This document shows positions 49,301 to 62,330 of a DNA stretch of 64,000 bases, piece after piece. The first letter of the stretch is position 1, and each line of letters begins with the position of its first letter. Both the position numbers and the translations under genes were made by a program. This DNA is from Platynereis dumerilii (lineage: Eukaryota; Annelida; Polychaeta; Phyllodocida; Nereididae): positions 52,245,706 through 52,309,705 of the forward strand of contig JAPTHN010000008.1 in assembly GCA_026936325.1 (NCBI GenBank), read 5' to 3'. The notes under the pieces were generated by a model that was not told the origin of the DNA, did no database searches, and saw only the letters and a list, made by a program, of their open reading frames with translations.

Positions 49301-49727
49301 CGGCATCAAATTGAATGACTGTAATACAGTGTAGCCAGTATTAGGCTATAATGCTGTATATACAATATTAGGTTGAATGTCATATAGGCCTTTGTGCATT
49401 GTAATTTTTTGGTGATTGATTTTAAAAATCTGCTTTGAATGCAAGGAGCCAAAGACTTCACAGTGTTGTGTGCACCAGTATATTCTATGTCATTCTGACT
49501 GAAGTTGCTTCACTGTACCAAGTTCACGTTGCTCGATCAATATTGGCTTTTTTGTATGGGGGGAGTATGGGAAAGCGATCTTAAATAAATAATGACATTA
49601 AAGATATTTGTAATGCTTTTGCACTGAGATTGGGCATAAATGTAAACAGCATCAGGGCGAATAATGTGTTACTTTACCATTTCTCAAGATATCGACTAGT
49701 AAATTTTACAGATCTCAACAATAGAGT

Positions 49728-52700
49728 ATGGGGCCAATACTACTTGCTGATCTTATCACTCTCTGCATCATCTTGGAATTCACAGGTATGAAATACTTTT
49801 TGTAACTTCTTTATAATAATTAGCTCTTTACTTCTTTAGAAGTAGGCTATACCTTAACCTTAATTTTGACTTTCAGTTAATAATATGTACTCTAAGATGA
49901 CTGTATAATGTATATTTTATTACTATTACTTACATTTTGTTATGTGCTTGGAATGAGAATATGTAAACTAGTGTTGTAAATATATGTTGTGTAGATATTG
50001 TTATATATTAATATGTAAATGCCAAAGCATGACGACGGGACCGCCTGAACGCAAAAAATAAATTTTAAAGACTCTTAATTGCGAATCAGCCAAAACTTGC
50101 TTAACAAACTGACTTGCTTGTGTTGCCTGCACGTAGCACTTGTGAACTGAGCCAAATTGCCTGACAAACTTGCCCAACTAACTTGCTTGTGTTGCCTGTA
50201 CTTAGCACTTGCGAATCAGCCAAAACTTTCTTAACGAATTAACTTGCTTGTGTTGCCTGCACGTACACTTGTGGACTGAGCCAACTTGCCTGACAAACTT
50301 GCCAGACTAACTTGCTTGTGTTGCCTATACGTAGTACTAGCGAATCAACCAAAATTTGCTTAACCAATTAACTTGCTTGTGTTGCCTGCACGTAGCACTT
50401 GTGGACTGAGCCAACTTGCCTGACAAACTTGATCAGCAAAATAAATAGCCTGTGTTGCCTATACGTCGCACTAGCGAACCAGCCAAAAACTTGCCTATAC
50501 GTAGCAACTGCAAACCGAGCCGACTTGCCTAACAAATTGCCTTATCAAATTAACTTGATTGTGTTGCCTGAACGTAGCACTTGCGAACCGAGCCAACTGT
50601 CTCGACAAGCTATAGTATAGTATCTTTGAATCATATCAATCTGCCTTATAAACCAAGTTGCTTGTGTGGCCTATATGTGGTACTTGCACACTATTGCCTG
50701 CAGATATTAAATACTGACGGCATAAGTATGTCCCAACCAGTCAAGCTGTACTCTGATGTAGTGCGCACTGGATTAAAAGAGCTGAAAAATGGACATGATT
50801 CAACTCAAATGATAAAACAAAAAGCCAGAATAGTTACTGATCGTACATATATGACAAACCAAAGAAATAGATTTCATAATTTTGTAGAAGCAGACTCTCA
50901 ACATGGCTCGGACAATCCGAGGGTGTCCCTTCCACTGAAAGCTTGTTTATGGAATGCTCAAAGTATACGTCAAAAAACGCAGGTTATGAAGGATTTCAGA
51001 GATGAATTTGATCTCGGATGTTTTTCTTTTCACTGAGACCTGGCTAAAAGCAGATGACAGAGTTGAAATTGGTGAACTGGAAAGAAATGGTGAATGTTTT
51101 TACTTGGGTTCATCTTGTGAGAGCAGACCTGGAGGTTGAGTAGGATGCATTGTAAAAACAGGCATTAGAGCAATGAAAAAGGAAAGCATGAAAACAAAGA
51201 CTTTGAGCATATGGAAATTCAGTTGCAATAAAATGGAAAAATTGTCACAATTCGGGTGATATAGGCCTACAGGCCAGAACCCTGCAAAAGAACAAGTACA
51301 GTTTATCAGAATTCTTTAGTGAATTCACAAACTTCTTATCCCTCTATCAGACTTTTTACAATGAAACTACAGTAATTGGGGACCTCAACTTTCATAGGAA
51401 TAAACCAGAAGATCCCAAAGTTATCCAATTTAACAACATTATTGAAATGTTTGACCTTGTTCTACATGGGTCTTCTCCGACACACAAAGATGGAAACACA
51501 CTTGATTTGGTAATAACAAACAAAATAACAGCTCTCAGAGACTGTGCTGTAAGTGATCTGCTGTCAGACCATAACTGTATCCTCCTTAATATTGACATTA
51601 ACAAAGGCAAGAATCCACAGAAGAAGATTGCCTTCCGGAAAATCCGCAGCATGAATATATCCAAATTTAAGAAAGACATTGAGCAGCATCTGTCACAAAA
51701 GGTACCACACAATAATCGATCAATCTACTTGAACAGATTTGTGGCACTCTACAGAGCAACTGAAAAGATTTTTGACAAACACGCCCCTGTTAAGACTTAA
51801 CTGTGTGCATACCTAACCCATTCACAAATCAATAAATAATTGCCACTTAAAAAGGAAAAGAGAAAAGCAGGAAAATTATGGAAAAGAACCGATCTAGAAA
51901 AAGACTGGAATATTTTCAAAAAAAGAAAAACGAAATGCTCTAAATGATATACTTAATCAGCTTAAATCAGATGATCTTAGGCGTAAAATTCAAGCCACTA
52001 TTAAAGGAGAATTCTAAGGTGATGTTCAAACTTCTTAACTTTTGCCTCAACAGAAAACAAGATATGCCTCTTCCCCACAACACAGGTGAAACAGAACTAG
52101 CAAATGACTTCAACAAATTCTTTGATGAGAAGATCAAAATCATCAGATCTAAATTAGATTAAGGAATGAAGAACACAACTGATGACTCTCAAGCCAACCT
52201 GAGCCACAATTTACAACAGTTTCAGGCTCTGTCAGAACAAGAAGTTAAGAAAAGTATCACTGAAATACCTGTCAAACACTGCAAACTTGATCCAATGCCA
52301 ACATGGCTACTGCTTGAATGTGTTGATGAATTTCGGCCAATCATAATGAAAATTGTTAATATGTCATTAACACTTGGAGAAATGCCCCTTGAACTGAAGT
52401 ATGCACTTGTAAAACCATTTTGAAGAAAGAGTGTCTTGAACTGATCAAAAAGAATTATCGGCCAGTCTCAAACCTTTCTTTTCAGAGTAAAATAATTGAG
52501 ATATCATTGACCATTAAAAAAAAATCTGAATCTATCAATAACAGAATCACTCCAGATATTTTTCAGTGGGTGGCAGTCAAATCCTGGACTCCTGGTGTTA
52601 AATTTATCTATTAATGGCGTAATTAAAAAGTGACATTTTACGAGACTTTACTGTCGCCACCAACCAAAAAAATGCTACTTTTCTTGACATTGCGCTTGAG

Positions 52701-53254
52701 ATAATCTATTTTGCTTGATAATCATTAATATAACATCACACAGCCAATACAATACATGTATCTGACAGGAATTAGTACTTTTTTCAGGTGGTTTGAAATT
52801 ACTTGAATGGTACCCGAAGAGTGTTGATGGCATCATGGCAATAGCTGACTCTGACAACAGCACTTGTTTCTACATGTCTAATGTGACTTCCCTTGCGTCT
52901 CCAGTCGTCTTGGTCGTCCAAAAATTAGACACGGAAACATCGAGTAGCGTTCGTGTGAAGGTAAAAGGCAATGACCTGTACTGCGGATTGTTCGATTCCT
53001 CGTGCATGAAGTTAGGAATGCAGGTTTTCACAAGGGCTTTCAAGGATTCTTCAGACAAACCAACTTGCACCCCTCTTTGCGGAAATGAAGTTATGTGTCC
53101 CCTTGAATGGATCGAACGGAAAAAACGCTGCTATTTCAAATGCCTTTGCCCAATTGGAGGTTGTCTTGAATATATTTTAGTGTTTAACCATGCACTGGCT
53201 GCAATACATGAAGAAATGAATATCTGCTCTATGTCAATTAAAGATTATATTTGA
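49728..53254 (+). CDS. Small cysteine-rich secreted protein, two exons, family not recognised
   Basis: Exon 1 (49728-49785) gives MGPILLADLITLCIILEFTG, a signal peptide. Donor GTATGA joins in phase 1 to exon 2 (52788-53254, acceptor TTTTCAG). The product has 174 residues. It has N-glycosylation sequons (NST, NVT) and about a dozen cysteines, many in the second half (TCTPLC, MCPLEW, RCYFKCLC, GGC). I do not recognise the family. Clean splicing, signal peptide and a following AATAAA support a real gene. The 3.0-kb intron holds a tandem array and a LINE piece, so exon 1 could be wrong; exon 2 is the firmer part. Confidence 0.68.
50080..50640 (+). repeat. ~65-bp tandem array before LINE coding start
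   Basis: CTTGCTTGTGTTGCCTGCAC and variants recur near 50113, 50182, 50243, 50310, 50372, 50449 and 50557. Units alternate between 'gcgaatcagccaaaac' and 'gtggactgagccaact' versions, giving a ~130-bp higher-order period. It leads directly into the LINE frame, so it may be that element's 5' UTR. Confidence 0.85.
50728..52600 (+). mobile_element. LINE 5' part: endonuclease to RT start, decayed
   Basis: From ATG at 50728 the frame has KACLWNAQSIRQKTQ, the apurinic-endonuclease start. After frame changes come DLVITNK and SDHNCILLNI (endonuclease end, SDH catalytic motif), a linker, and NYRPVSNLSFQSKIIE (52453-52500, RT block 1). It stops before the catalytic RT, the reverse of the usual 5' truncation. 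It lies inside the intron of the secreted-protein gene. Confidence 0.85.
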
Positions 53255-53296
53255 AATGATTTGTTTACTAACAGTGTGCACAAGGTAAATGTAAAA

Positions 53297-53302
53297 TAAT
53301 AA
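53297..53302 (+). terminator. Poly(A) signal of the secreted-protein gene
   Basis: AATAAA 43 bases after the stop codon. Confidence 0.65.
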
Positions 53303-54950
53303 AGTCATTCTGAGATGTTTTAAATATCCAATGTTTTTTTATTGAGCCAGAGCAAAGAATCAGAAAATTTTATACAACCATGAGGCTTAAAAACCATTAA
53401 AAAGGTAGCAATTTTACAATCTTGCATTCAGCTTATTTTTTGTCAAGGAGGCAATGCAATGACGAAGTAGAATTTATAATGTTACTGCCCTTTAAAAATA
53501 CGATTCAACAATTATAGTGCTCAATTAACTATTAATATGACAGAAATATTCTCATTAATGTAAGGGTTGGATTTTAGATCAGTCGAAATCATTTTCAGAT
53601 GAAGAAAAAGAATAAAAAAAGAAAAGAAATGGTCAAAATGGTTAATAACAGTTTTGAATTGAACAATGTTCTTGATAAATGCTTGCAATGTACTGCTTGA
53701 CATACAAGTAGCCAACTTCAGATTTCTTGAAATATTAAATCAATTTGGGGGGAGGGAGGGTTGAATTTTTTAGTACTTCACTTGCTTAAAAATGTGTCTA
53801 TTAATTTTTTGGAATGTAGAAAAACCTGCACAGGATTAAAAAGAGGAATTGGTGGGCTGCAGCATATAGGAAGTTCTGTGAAGTGAAGGTCTTCAATATT
53901 CGGCTGCCATGTTGCTTTTATGATTAGAGACAAAATGAGCCCAACCAAATGGAACCATTCAACATGATATTGTGATATTTTTTGGTTGTACACATCAAGA
54001 TTAAGTTGGTATTTTTTGCATATGTTGAAATTTTGTGTCTATGTTATTGAGGCATGATGCAATTTTTGATAATTTTTTAGTAAAAATGGTCAATTTTTCC
54101 TTTGCATCGAAAGAAAATTTTAAAATAATTCTCTGCCACCATAAATGATTTTTAATATCATTTATAGGCCTACATAAATCTAATGTCTGAGGAAAAAATA
54201 TTTGCAATTCCACACATTCAATCACCAATTATAGAACTTTAAAATTCTGACCCCTTGACAATTCAAATTATTCCAGCATTTTGATCAAGAGTGTACAGCC
54301 TAAAGATCATTTCCATTAAAATCGAAAATCTGTCTAATTGTTTAAATTTTGCAGCCTCATCCTGTATTTGCAGTCAATGATGTGCATGTAAGTAAGTTTC
54401 TTTACAGATATGGCTAATACAACTATACTCCTTCCGGTGAACATTTTTCTCTTCATGATTAATCTCGGCAATCCCAAAACCCATTTTCGTATTTGTTGAT
54501 GTATATTTTACACAACCATTTTCGTATTATTAATGCCGGATCGTCGTATCATTAGTGTCTGATCGATTTATAATTTGGTTGAATGTAACATTGGTGCTTC
54601 ACGATGAAAAGTGCTATATGGAAAAAGCACCATTCAAGGTGTGCGTGTGAAGCTATCGAATTTGAGAAATCCGCAGCGCAACATTCTCATTCAAATTTCT
54701 TTATATATATCTCGAGTACATCATCAATATGGATAACAACCTGGCTTCCAAATTTTGCAGTGAACAAGGACCTTAAATAAATAATGAACTACTTATATAG
54801 ATGGTGGGTGTAAACACAATCGGTGTCAATAATCGGTTGTCGTTTTATTTCTGAAGACTTCTGCTAATTAGGCCTATTTTAATATTGCCCATCTTTTTGA
54901 CTCTCGAAAAAAATTAAGATAGATAAATTCTGTAATGGGCTCATAATAAT
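53303..54950. other. Intergenic, nothing recognised
   Basis: A+T-rich, no exon or repeat end was supported. Confidence 0.5.
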
Positions 54951-55214
54951 CAGTGATGGAAATGGGGGGGAGCTCGGGGGAGCTGAGCTCCCTTGACCAA
55001 AAAACAGGGGGAGCTGTACCCTGCTACAGCTCCCCCAATGAGCAGTGGTGAAATTACAATTATCATGTTACTTTTTCAGTCCTCGTGCCATTTTTAGCCA
55101 TGATTATGCTCTGGCACCTGGAAGAATTCTTTCCCTCTTAAAAATTTGGAATAGTGAGCTGCTGTCACACGAGCCGAGAGCTCCCCCGATGAAAATTTTC
55201 CATTTCCATCACTG
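54951..55214. mobile_element. TIR element CAGTGATGGAAA, 264 bp
   Basis: CAGTGATGGAAATGG faces CCATTTCCATCACTG. Next to the ends, GGGAGCTC and GAGCTCCC are also inverted. Both flanks contain GGCTCAT (54939-54945, 55215-55221), possibly an altered duplication. Confidence 0.82.
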
Positions 55215-56071
55215 GGCTCATTATCTCTTCGCAAAAAAAAGGTTCTGCTTAAGATCTATTCACGAATGTAAAATTAGTTGAGAGTCAGTTGAGTGTAAGA
55301 TGTGAAGCATGCAACACATTTTAGTGACATTTTTCTTATGCGCTCAAGAAAACAGATCAATACAGAAGTGATTAGTGAGGACTGAGGTGGCAGATAGAAA
55401 GTCAGAGAACTAGTTCAACAACGTATCGATCAGGCGGCGACCATTTAATAATTAGGGGGGAGGGCTGGGAGTTTTCCTCGGCGGGAAATTTTATACTTCA
55501 TGGTAATGGTGGCAGCAATTTTTTATTTCAAGTGCATGATGTCCCCGAATATTCAAATCAAATCAAGCAACACTTTGTTAAGAAAAACCCCACCAGAAAT
55601 TAATCATTTCAAGACAGCTTAAGATCAAGAATTTTTTTATTTCACTAAAGCTGAGCAAGAAATTTATTTCAAAATGACTTAATTCCTCCCCAAGCCACCA
55701 GGACATTAATGGGTCTTCCCCAAAGACGGAGACAAAACATGCACTTAAAGTGGAAAAAGTTCTTCTCCCAAACAAATAGCAATTTCAAAGATCTGAAATA
55801 ATCAATAGAGTCCAATTTTCCAACAAAGAAGTTTAAATCGAAAATGTTTTTGGACGTTCAGTATGCAAAAGTTGATATATAATGCCAGCATTTTATAGCC
55901 ATCAAAGTTGATAACTGTGTTACCAACTTTGAAAGTTGTGTCTTTGATATGTAAATCAGTCATAAGTTATTCATGTTTCAAATTGATGCTTTCATTCACA
56001 GTGATTCACCAAGGGATACTGATGTTTGCCAAACAGCGAATTTATTTTTCGATAAGTCAGATATGATAGGT
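55215..56071. other. Intergenic, nothing recognised
   Basis: No supported feature. Confidence 0.5.
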
Positions 56072-56480
56072 GGGGAGAGCGGGGTAGAGTGAGACACTTT
56101 TCTAATTTTTTCAAGTGTAACAAAATGTTGGAAGTCAACAGTAGAACCAGTTCTATGCAGGCAAAAAAAAAGTAAATGATTAAGTTCCCCCTCCCACCTC
56201 CTCTGGTACATATATATGGATACACTCCTGCCAGTGTAGGTCATCTCTACTCTGCACGCAGAGTTCATATTTTACATCATGCATAAGAGACAGCAGTGGT
56301 GAGCTGCCATCGGCAGTGAACTCTGCAAGAATTCAGATGCAGCAAGTGATGTTATGAGAAAGCAAGCAACGTTATGAGATTAGCAAGCAATCTCAGCTGG
56401 TAGTTGAAACAGATACTTAAAGATTGTTTTTATAACATTGTGTGTTTGGTTTGAGGTGTCGACAACATTAGTGTTAAAAG
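56072..56480. mobile_element. GGGGAGAG-family fragment and repeat related to 37437
   Basis: GGGGAGAGCGGGGTAGAGTG with the following CAAGTGTAACAAAATGTTGG matches the left end at 32-90. From 56250 the sequence (CAGAGTTCAT, GAGCTGCCATCGGCAGTGAA) matches 37.65-37.75 kb. Confidence 0.65.
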
Positions 56481-56988
56481 TACACACTGATGTACTCAAA
56501 CCTGTCTGTATAACATTGTTTGTTTGATTTTAAGCTATCCTTACTACAAATGTCAAAACACAGTCTGATTTTACAGAGCAGATAAGAGGATTAACTCATG
56601 CATGAAACTGGGTCATGGAAATCCATTAGTCTCTCCAGCTAAAGCTGTTCGACAGAGAGAGAGAATCAGTCTGGGTCATCTCAGTCATTTAAAGAACTTC
56701 ACAAAAATAATTTATATTTTTTAATTTCTGTTTCATAGTCAGTACCTAATTCCAGCATAGACAGTCCTGACACATACTGCCACACATCTAGCATAAAATG
56801 TAATGAACATGTACTGGCACAATTGGGGAGTGATTTCTTGAGCTGCAGTGAGCGGGGAGCAAAAACTGAGTGTGAGGAACTCACACCACTTTTGTCTGGA
56901 AGAAACCAGAGCTGCTCCAGAGTATGCTGATGGCCTTGTCTACTTTCCTCCAAGACCACAGTCCTGAAAATGTCAATTTTTCGGAGGT

Positions 56989-57161
56989 TCAAATATCACT
57001 TCTTAACTCGCCACCTGGCTCATTTTCAGGCACTTGTATCCTATGCTTGGTATGTTTCCTCATTGCTATGTAAGACACGAAGAAAAGGAAACCTCCAAAT
57101 ATTTGTGAAATTCCAAAAACTAAAAATAATGTGTTGATCCCTAAAAACTGCATGATTGGAC
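56989..57161 (-). CDS. SLC16 last exon
   Basis: Acceptor TTTTTCAG, 173 bases, ending TGA. Last helix and hydrophilic C-terminus. Confidence 0.9.
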
Positions 57162-59008
57162 CTGAAAAAGGAAAATATTTAAAGGTTGGCTATAACAGAA
57201 TAAATTCTCTTGTTGTAGTTCAATAGTATATATTGATTAATGAATTACGTAAATATTTACTTAGTAGTGGAAGTTTGAAATATAGCATTGTTTCAGGTCG
57301 AGCAGCAATATATTTTTTTCCATCTTAGCTCATCTTACATATTGACAAAAAGTAATTGAAATCATCCAACATTGAAAAGTAGTTATTTTTTTACTATTAA
57401 TACTCACCTGCTGCCAAATGAACTATAAGGTTGGCAGTTCCAAAAGCAAAGATGTAAAATCCACTGGCAACTACAACTAAGTCACTTCCCAGAATATCCA
57501 CTAGGATTGCTGGCATCACAGCCATGTTGCCCGCTAAAATCAAAATGTTACAATTGGTTTAGTGGAATATTCTCAGTTTAAAAAGACGTTTATCCATTCC
57601 TTATATTGTAGATAAACCATTACAATTAAAGGGGCTATTGACCAACTTATACGTTATGCTGCATGGGTAAAAATCGACATGATCGACATTCGACATGGTG
57701 AAAGGGCCGTTCTCATGACCATTCTCCAAAATAAATTGCAACACTATAGGCCATTTATTTAATTCATCACAAACTTGATTACTTTTTTAAAAACTGACAG
57801 AATAGTCTAAATAACATTATAAACATTTTTGCCAACTATCTAACATGCCTTCCATTATGTGGGCCCCATGTGAGCACCCTCCGCTAAGTCATACTGCCTT
57901 CACTAGGTATGCCCTTCAACCCTATTGCCCTTAATTAATAGGTTATGATGTGAAATATACCTTTATCACTGAAATATAGCTCTAAAATAATGAAATATGA
58001 TAGACATAAAGTCAAATGTATAGGCCTATTACAGCTAAGTAACAAAATGAGTGATAATGATACAAAATTGAAAAGGCTTTATGAAACCGTCAGGCCTGAT
58101 TTCACCAACAAAGTAAACCCAGGTCTAAGCTTTAGACCTGGAATTAGAAGTTCCAAATCAAAATTGTAGGGTCAATTTCTGTGATGAAATGGCAGCACCT
58201 CCTAGTAAGCAAAATACTTAATACCAGGTTAAACTTTAAGCCTGGTCTTAACTATTTTGGTGAAATCAGCCCGATATCGAGTTTTGATAAATGCCATGTA
58301 AATAGTTGATGAATTAAATCACACATAATTGTATTGTTTATACCTACTTACCAGAACTTAAAGCTTGGAAAACTTGGAGACTCATGAGATACGTAAATGA
58401 GCTGTGAAGGACCGACAAAGTGTTGGCCAAACCTCCTACTACAGTACAAATTGCTATTAAAACGAGTCTGTTGATTTTTGGGTGGTCCCCTAACCACCCG
58501 AAAAATAATCGCGAAGGCGCAAAGAACCCTATAATGGAGACGAGAAGAGAAGCTTGTCCGTGAGGAATGAAATACGACACAGCTCGTTTCGGAGAATAGA
58601 CCAATGACAACTGATATCCAAACATAGCGAAGATGATTCCCATTAGATATACTGCATACGCCCTTATTTGGTATTGGCTGACGTCTTCCCATTCTCGGAA
58701 ATCCAGTCGTTTGCAGACCAACCGTAACTCAGTTGCAAATGTTAAACTTTCAAATTTTTCTTCCTGGACGGACGGAAAGGGTCGCATCAAACATCCACCA
58801 ACGACGCCATTTGCAAAGATGGCCGCCTGAACCAGTAACGCCCCCTGCCATGAATACAAGCTGACAAGCCCGGCATTCAGCAACGGCCATATTAAAACTC
58901 CAACACCACTAAATGTGGCCAATATCGCAAGTGCCAGGCCCCGCCTTTTGTCAAAGTATTGCTGTGTGATGACTTCTCCTGAGAGATGCATGCCAGAGAA
59001 CCCAGTTC
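56989..59008 (-). CDS. SLC16 (monocarboxylate transporter-like), 3' three exons
   Basis: Minus-strand exons 59008-58352, 57533-57408 and 57161-56989 join in consistent phases (each enters with two bases, leaves with one) at GT-AG sites, giving 317 residues to TGA. The first contains GTGFSGMHLS and QQYFDKRRGLALAILATFSG, the block after TM3 typical of the MCT family, with five or six more membrane segments and a cytosolic loop (VQEEKFESLTF). The second has VDILGSDLVV and the third GPIMQFLGINTLF, ending in a charged tail (RKHTKHRIQVPENEPGGELR). It is predicted to be a 12-TM plasma-membrane permease for monocarboxylates or related organic anions. The N-terminal exons with the DGGWGW signature were not found. 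Substrate specificity cannot be assigned. Confidence 0.88.
57408..57533 (-). CDS. SLC16 penultimate exon
   Basis: Acceptor TTTTAG, donor GTGAGT, 126 bases. NMAVMPAILVDILGSDLVVV and GFYIFAFGTANLIVHLAA: helices 10-11 region. Confidence 0.9.
58352..59008 (-). CDS. SLC16 main exon
   Basis: Acceptor TTTCAG and donor GTAAGT on the minus strand, 657 bases. Holds the YFDKRRGLALA block and most of the central membrane helices. Confidence 0.92.
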
Positions 59009-59497
59009 CTGAAACCAAATATATCATATTATGTGTATTTCCAATAATGATATTTTAGAGATGTCAATTATATGTATTGGCCCAAATCAAATTTATTTTT
59101 CACACAATTGATTCTTGATTAGCTCCCCTAATAATGGATATATTTTCATATGCACTTCAGATCAATTCTACTTAGTTTTTTTTTTTTTACAATAAATATC
59201 AAACGAGAAACGTTTGAAATGTTGGTTTTGGCCACTAAATTATTAAAAAGAAAGTCAATGACATATAAAGTGCATATAATTTCATCCCAAGTAAAAATAA
59301 TTAAATGATAAAATTGTATTCTAACGTCAAGGCACGGTTTCACCAACAGAGCTACAGTCCTTGTCATATGTACGTAGAGATTGGGTCCGGGAAAACCAAT
59401 GCAAGTTCGACATCACAGCCTTTTAGCCAGTGGGCTGCCAGAACAAATATGCACACATAATCCATGTGTTTCCAAACAAATTGTAAAAGCCTTTTGT
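59009..59497. other. Intron or upstream region of the SLC16 gene
   Basis: No upstream SLC16 exon could be recognised on the minus strand. Confidence 0.5.
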
Positions 59498-59858
59498 TTA
59501 CAGCGAAACACTTTGATATATATATATATATATATATATTAGAGTGGACTGCGGCACTGTGAAAATGGCACTTTGTGACTCATGATAGCCGATAAAGTGT
59601 CATCTTCTCTAGTTTCAACATGGGAAACATAGAGGCTGTATGATTAGTCATGATCGAGAGTAAGCCATTTGACTTTTCATATGGATTTTAGTGAAAATCA
59701 GATGCACAATCCTTTCATTTGGCTGTCACCAACGAGTGGGATAAGTCTCCTTCAATCAAATTAACATTTAAAGTATTTGGTTTGACCATGACAAATCATC
59801 AGCATGATGGCACACAAAGTGCCATTTTCACAGTGCCACAGTCCACTATAATTATTAT
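59498..59858. mobile_element. TACAGCGAAACACTTTGATA-family MITE with TA expansion
   Basis: It begins TACAGCGAAACACTTTGATA and then contains (AT)n at 59517-59540. The inner TIRs GCACTGTGAAAATGGCACTT and AAGTGCCATTTTCACAGTGC are intact. Confidence 0.9.
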
Positions 59859-60331
59859 TAGGAGCTGCAGCTCCTATTGTATTTGTCGAAGTTGTCAAAA
59901 TGCTGCTTTTAAGGATACGAACTTTTGTGGAGTTTTAGGGATTCCTGAGGCGTATTTAACCATTAAAAACTGTCGGCATTTGCCCTTTATCTTATTAACC
60001 GTCACATGTGCATACTCACGAGGTCGTCCTTGCTTGCTAACTTTAACATTCTTGCTTGCAATTTTGCTTGTTTTCCAAACTATCCAAACGGGAGATTCCT
60101 TGAGCACCTTGAATTTCGCGCATCTCAGAGAGAGCAGTATTTTTTATTTCTTTATTTAAACTCCCTTTGCAGGGAAAGAAAATGTATGTACATTGATTTG
60201 GTATTTACATTAAGACAGATACAATGGCGGCATATGTATCATACGTAACATAAAATGATATAACAATAAAATCACAGATAAACAGTAAAATCACAGGCAA
60301 CAATGTAAAATCATAGGTAAAGTGTAAAACA

Positions 60332-60649
60332 TCAAAAAGATTTTAAAAACAGACTAGTAATAAAATGCTCATCAGAGTATGGCTTGAGTGAGTTATCATT
60401 AAGTAACAGGTAACGTATGGAGTCAGATATTCCATCTTGACTAGGACATACTTTGGCAGGGGGCTTACTAATTAATTTTATAGGAGAATGGCCGGACCTC
60501 AGGACACGATCAAGTAGAGAATTGTGAACAGTGGTTCCATGGACTAAGTAGTGTGCCAGTGCTCTGCTTTGAAATTCCCTAGCAGGCGAGTGCACCTTGA
60601 AAATTCGGTGGTAAAGGCCTGCCGTCATCCGCTCAATCAGGTCAGTCAC
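60332..60649 (-). CDS. Unassigned 105-codon frame, perhaps from a mobile element
   Basis: Reads ...HSPIKLISKPPAKVCPSQDG and ISDSIRYLLLNDNSLKPYSD, EHFITSLFLKSF. It has no start context, splice sites or domain I can name. Composition is protein-like, and it is followed (toward 60130) by T-rich sequence that could be a retroposon 3' end. It may be the C-terminus of a LINE protein or a random frame. Confidence 0.25.
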   Translation of the reverse strand: MTDLIERMTAGLYHRIFKVHSPAREFQSRALAHYLVHGTTVHNSLLDRVLRSGHSPIKLISKPPAKVCPSQDGISDSIRYLLLNDNSLKPYSDEHFITSLFLKSF

Positions 60650-61490
60650 TGAGGGGATCTCCAGTGCTCGAAGAATGCTTGTGTGGTGAGATCTTTTACT
60701 ATAGGCCTATGTAAAGGGGATTCTGATTGGTCAAGATCCTAGGCTCATGTTACCTGGGCCATGATTGGCTCTGGGAAGATGAGTCCATGTGCTCTTTGAG
60801 GGGTGTCAATTCATGGAAATGTGGCTCTCTCATGGGGTGTCAATCCAGAGTGTCCATCCAATCGAAGGTGTATTTATTGATTGCATTTAACATACAAAAA
60901 AAAATATTTAAATAAAAACCTATAGGAAATTCTAAACAAGATGATGAGATTTTATAAGCCTGTCTTTTGTCTATACTTGATGTAAAAACATATAGGGCCA
61001 TAAACTCGATAGCACAAATGCACTAAAATGTTAATAACAATTGCTTGATCTATTTATTCAGGTCTCCTTGATTTTAAAAATCAATTTAACTAGCCTTCAG
61101 TTACATACCATATCAGGTAAGTTATTATTTCCTTGAACATCGGAAAATAGTTTTAAACTAAAGACTTGTACAAAGTCACTTTGATATGAATTATACAATG
61201 TTCCTTACTTTTGTTAATTGCTAAACATACACGTTTACCTGTACAACTAGAATCGCAAGCGATGATAATATGACCGCCGGCGCTGCTGGACGCCTTTTGC
61301 TGATCAAGTGCAATGAAGTGTGACTGTGTCGATCCATAAAAGATGAATAACAATTTGTGTTTTGAGTGCAGCTTGTTTGGACCTGGCTTAAAAAAGCTCA
61401 GTCGTATAATAATAATAATAAATAGATATATATTCGTTGTTGTCCATGGCGCAGTGGGGCCTCTATTTGACGGGGGGTTTATTCGAGGGG
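60650..61490. other. Intergenic, nothing recognised
   Basis: No supported feature. Confidence 0.45.
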
Positions 61491-61499
61491 CGTATATGT

Positions 61500-62330
61500 G
61501 TACATCCATTGTGCATGCCTGTGTACGGCCATCGTCAAGTGTACGCCCATCTGTAGCTCGTCTGGCATGCCCATCTGTGTGTTCACGCCAATTTGTGTGT
61601 ACACACCCATCTGTGTACGCACCCATTTGCGTGGGCATGTCCACCTGAATGCCTATCTGTGTGGGCACGCCCACCTGTACACCCATCTATGTGTACGGCC
61701 ACCTGTAGGCCTATGCCCATCTCTCGAGTGTATGCCCATCTGTGTTGGTACCCTCATCTGTGAGTGCATGCCTTCTTAGTGTGCACGCCCCCCTTTACAC
61801 CTAGCTGGGAGTACGACCGTCTGTGTGAGTATGCCAATTTGTGTGTGCACAGCCACCTTCGTGTGCACGCCCATTGATATGGCCATCTGTGTGCGCATGC
61901 CCATATGTACAGCCATCTGCATGTATACGCCCATATCAGCACGCCCGTCAGTGTGTGTAAGCCCATCTGTGCGTGCACGCCCATCTGTGTGTGCATGCCC
62001 ATTTGTATGTGCATGGCCATCTGTATGCCCATCCCAGTGTGGATGCCCATGTGTGTGTGGACGCCCATGTGTGTCTGCAGGGCCACTTGTGTGTACACAC
62101 ACATCTGTCAGTGCAGGCCCACCTGTACGCCTAGCTATGTGGGTATGCCCACCTGTACACTCATCTGTGTGTACGCCCATGTGTATGCCCATCTGTGTGT
62201 GTATGCCCATCGGTCAGTGTATGCCCATGTGTGTGTGTACGCCCATGGGTGTGTGTAAACCCATGGGTGTGTGTACTCTTATGGGTGAGTGTACGCCCAT
62301 GGGTGTGTGTGGACCCAGGGGTGTGTAAAA
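61500..62330. repeat. Degenerate minisatellite around CGCCCATCTGTGTGT
   Basis: About 45 irregular units of 16-22 bases built from 'gcccatctgtgtg' with variable lengths. It makes overlapping open frames on both strands. Confidence 0.9.

Noticed and set aside
56699-56992. 97-codon minus-strand frame after the SLC16 stop
   Set aside because: It lies in the likely 3' UTR of the transporter gene and has no recognisable domain or splice support.
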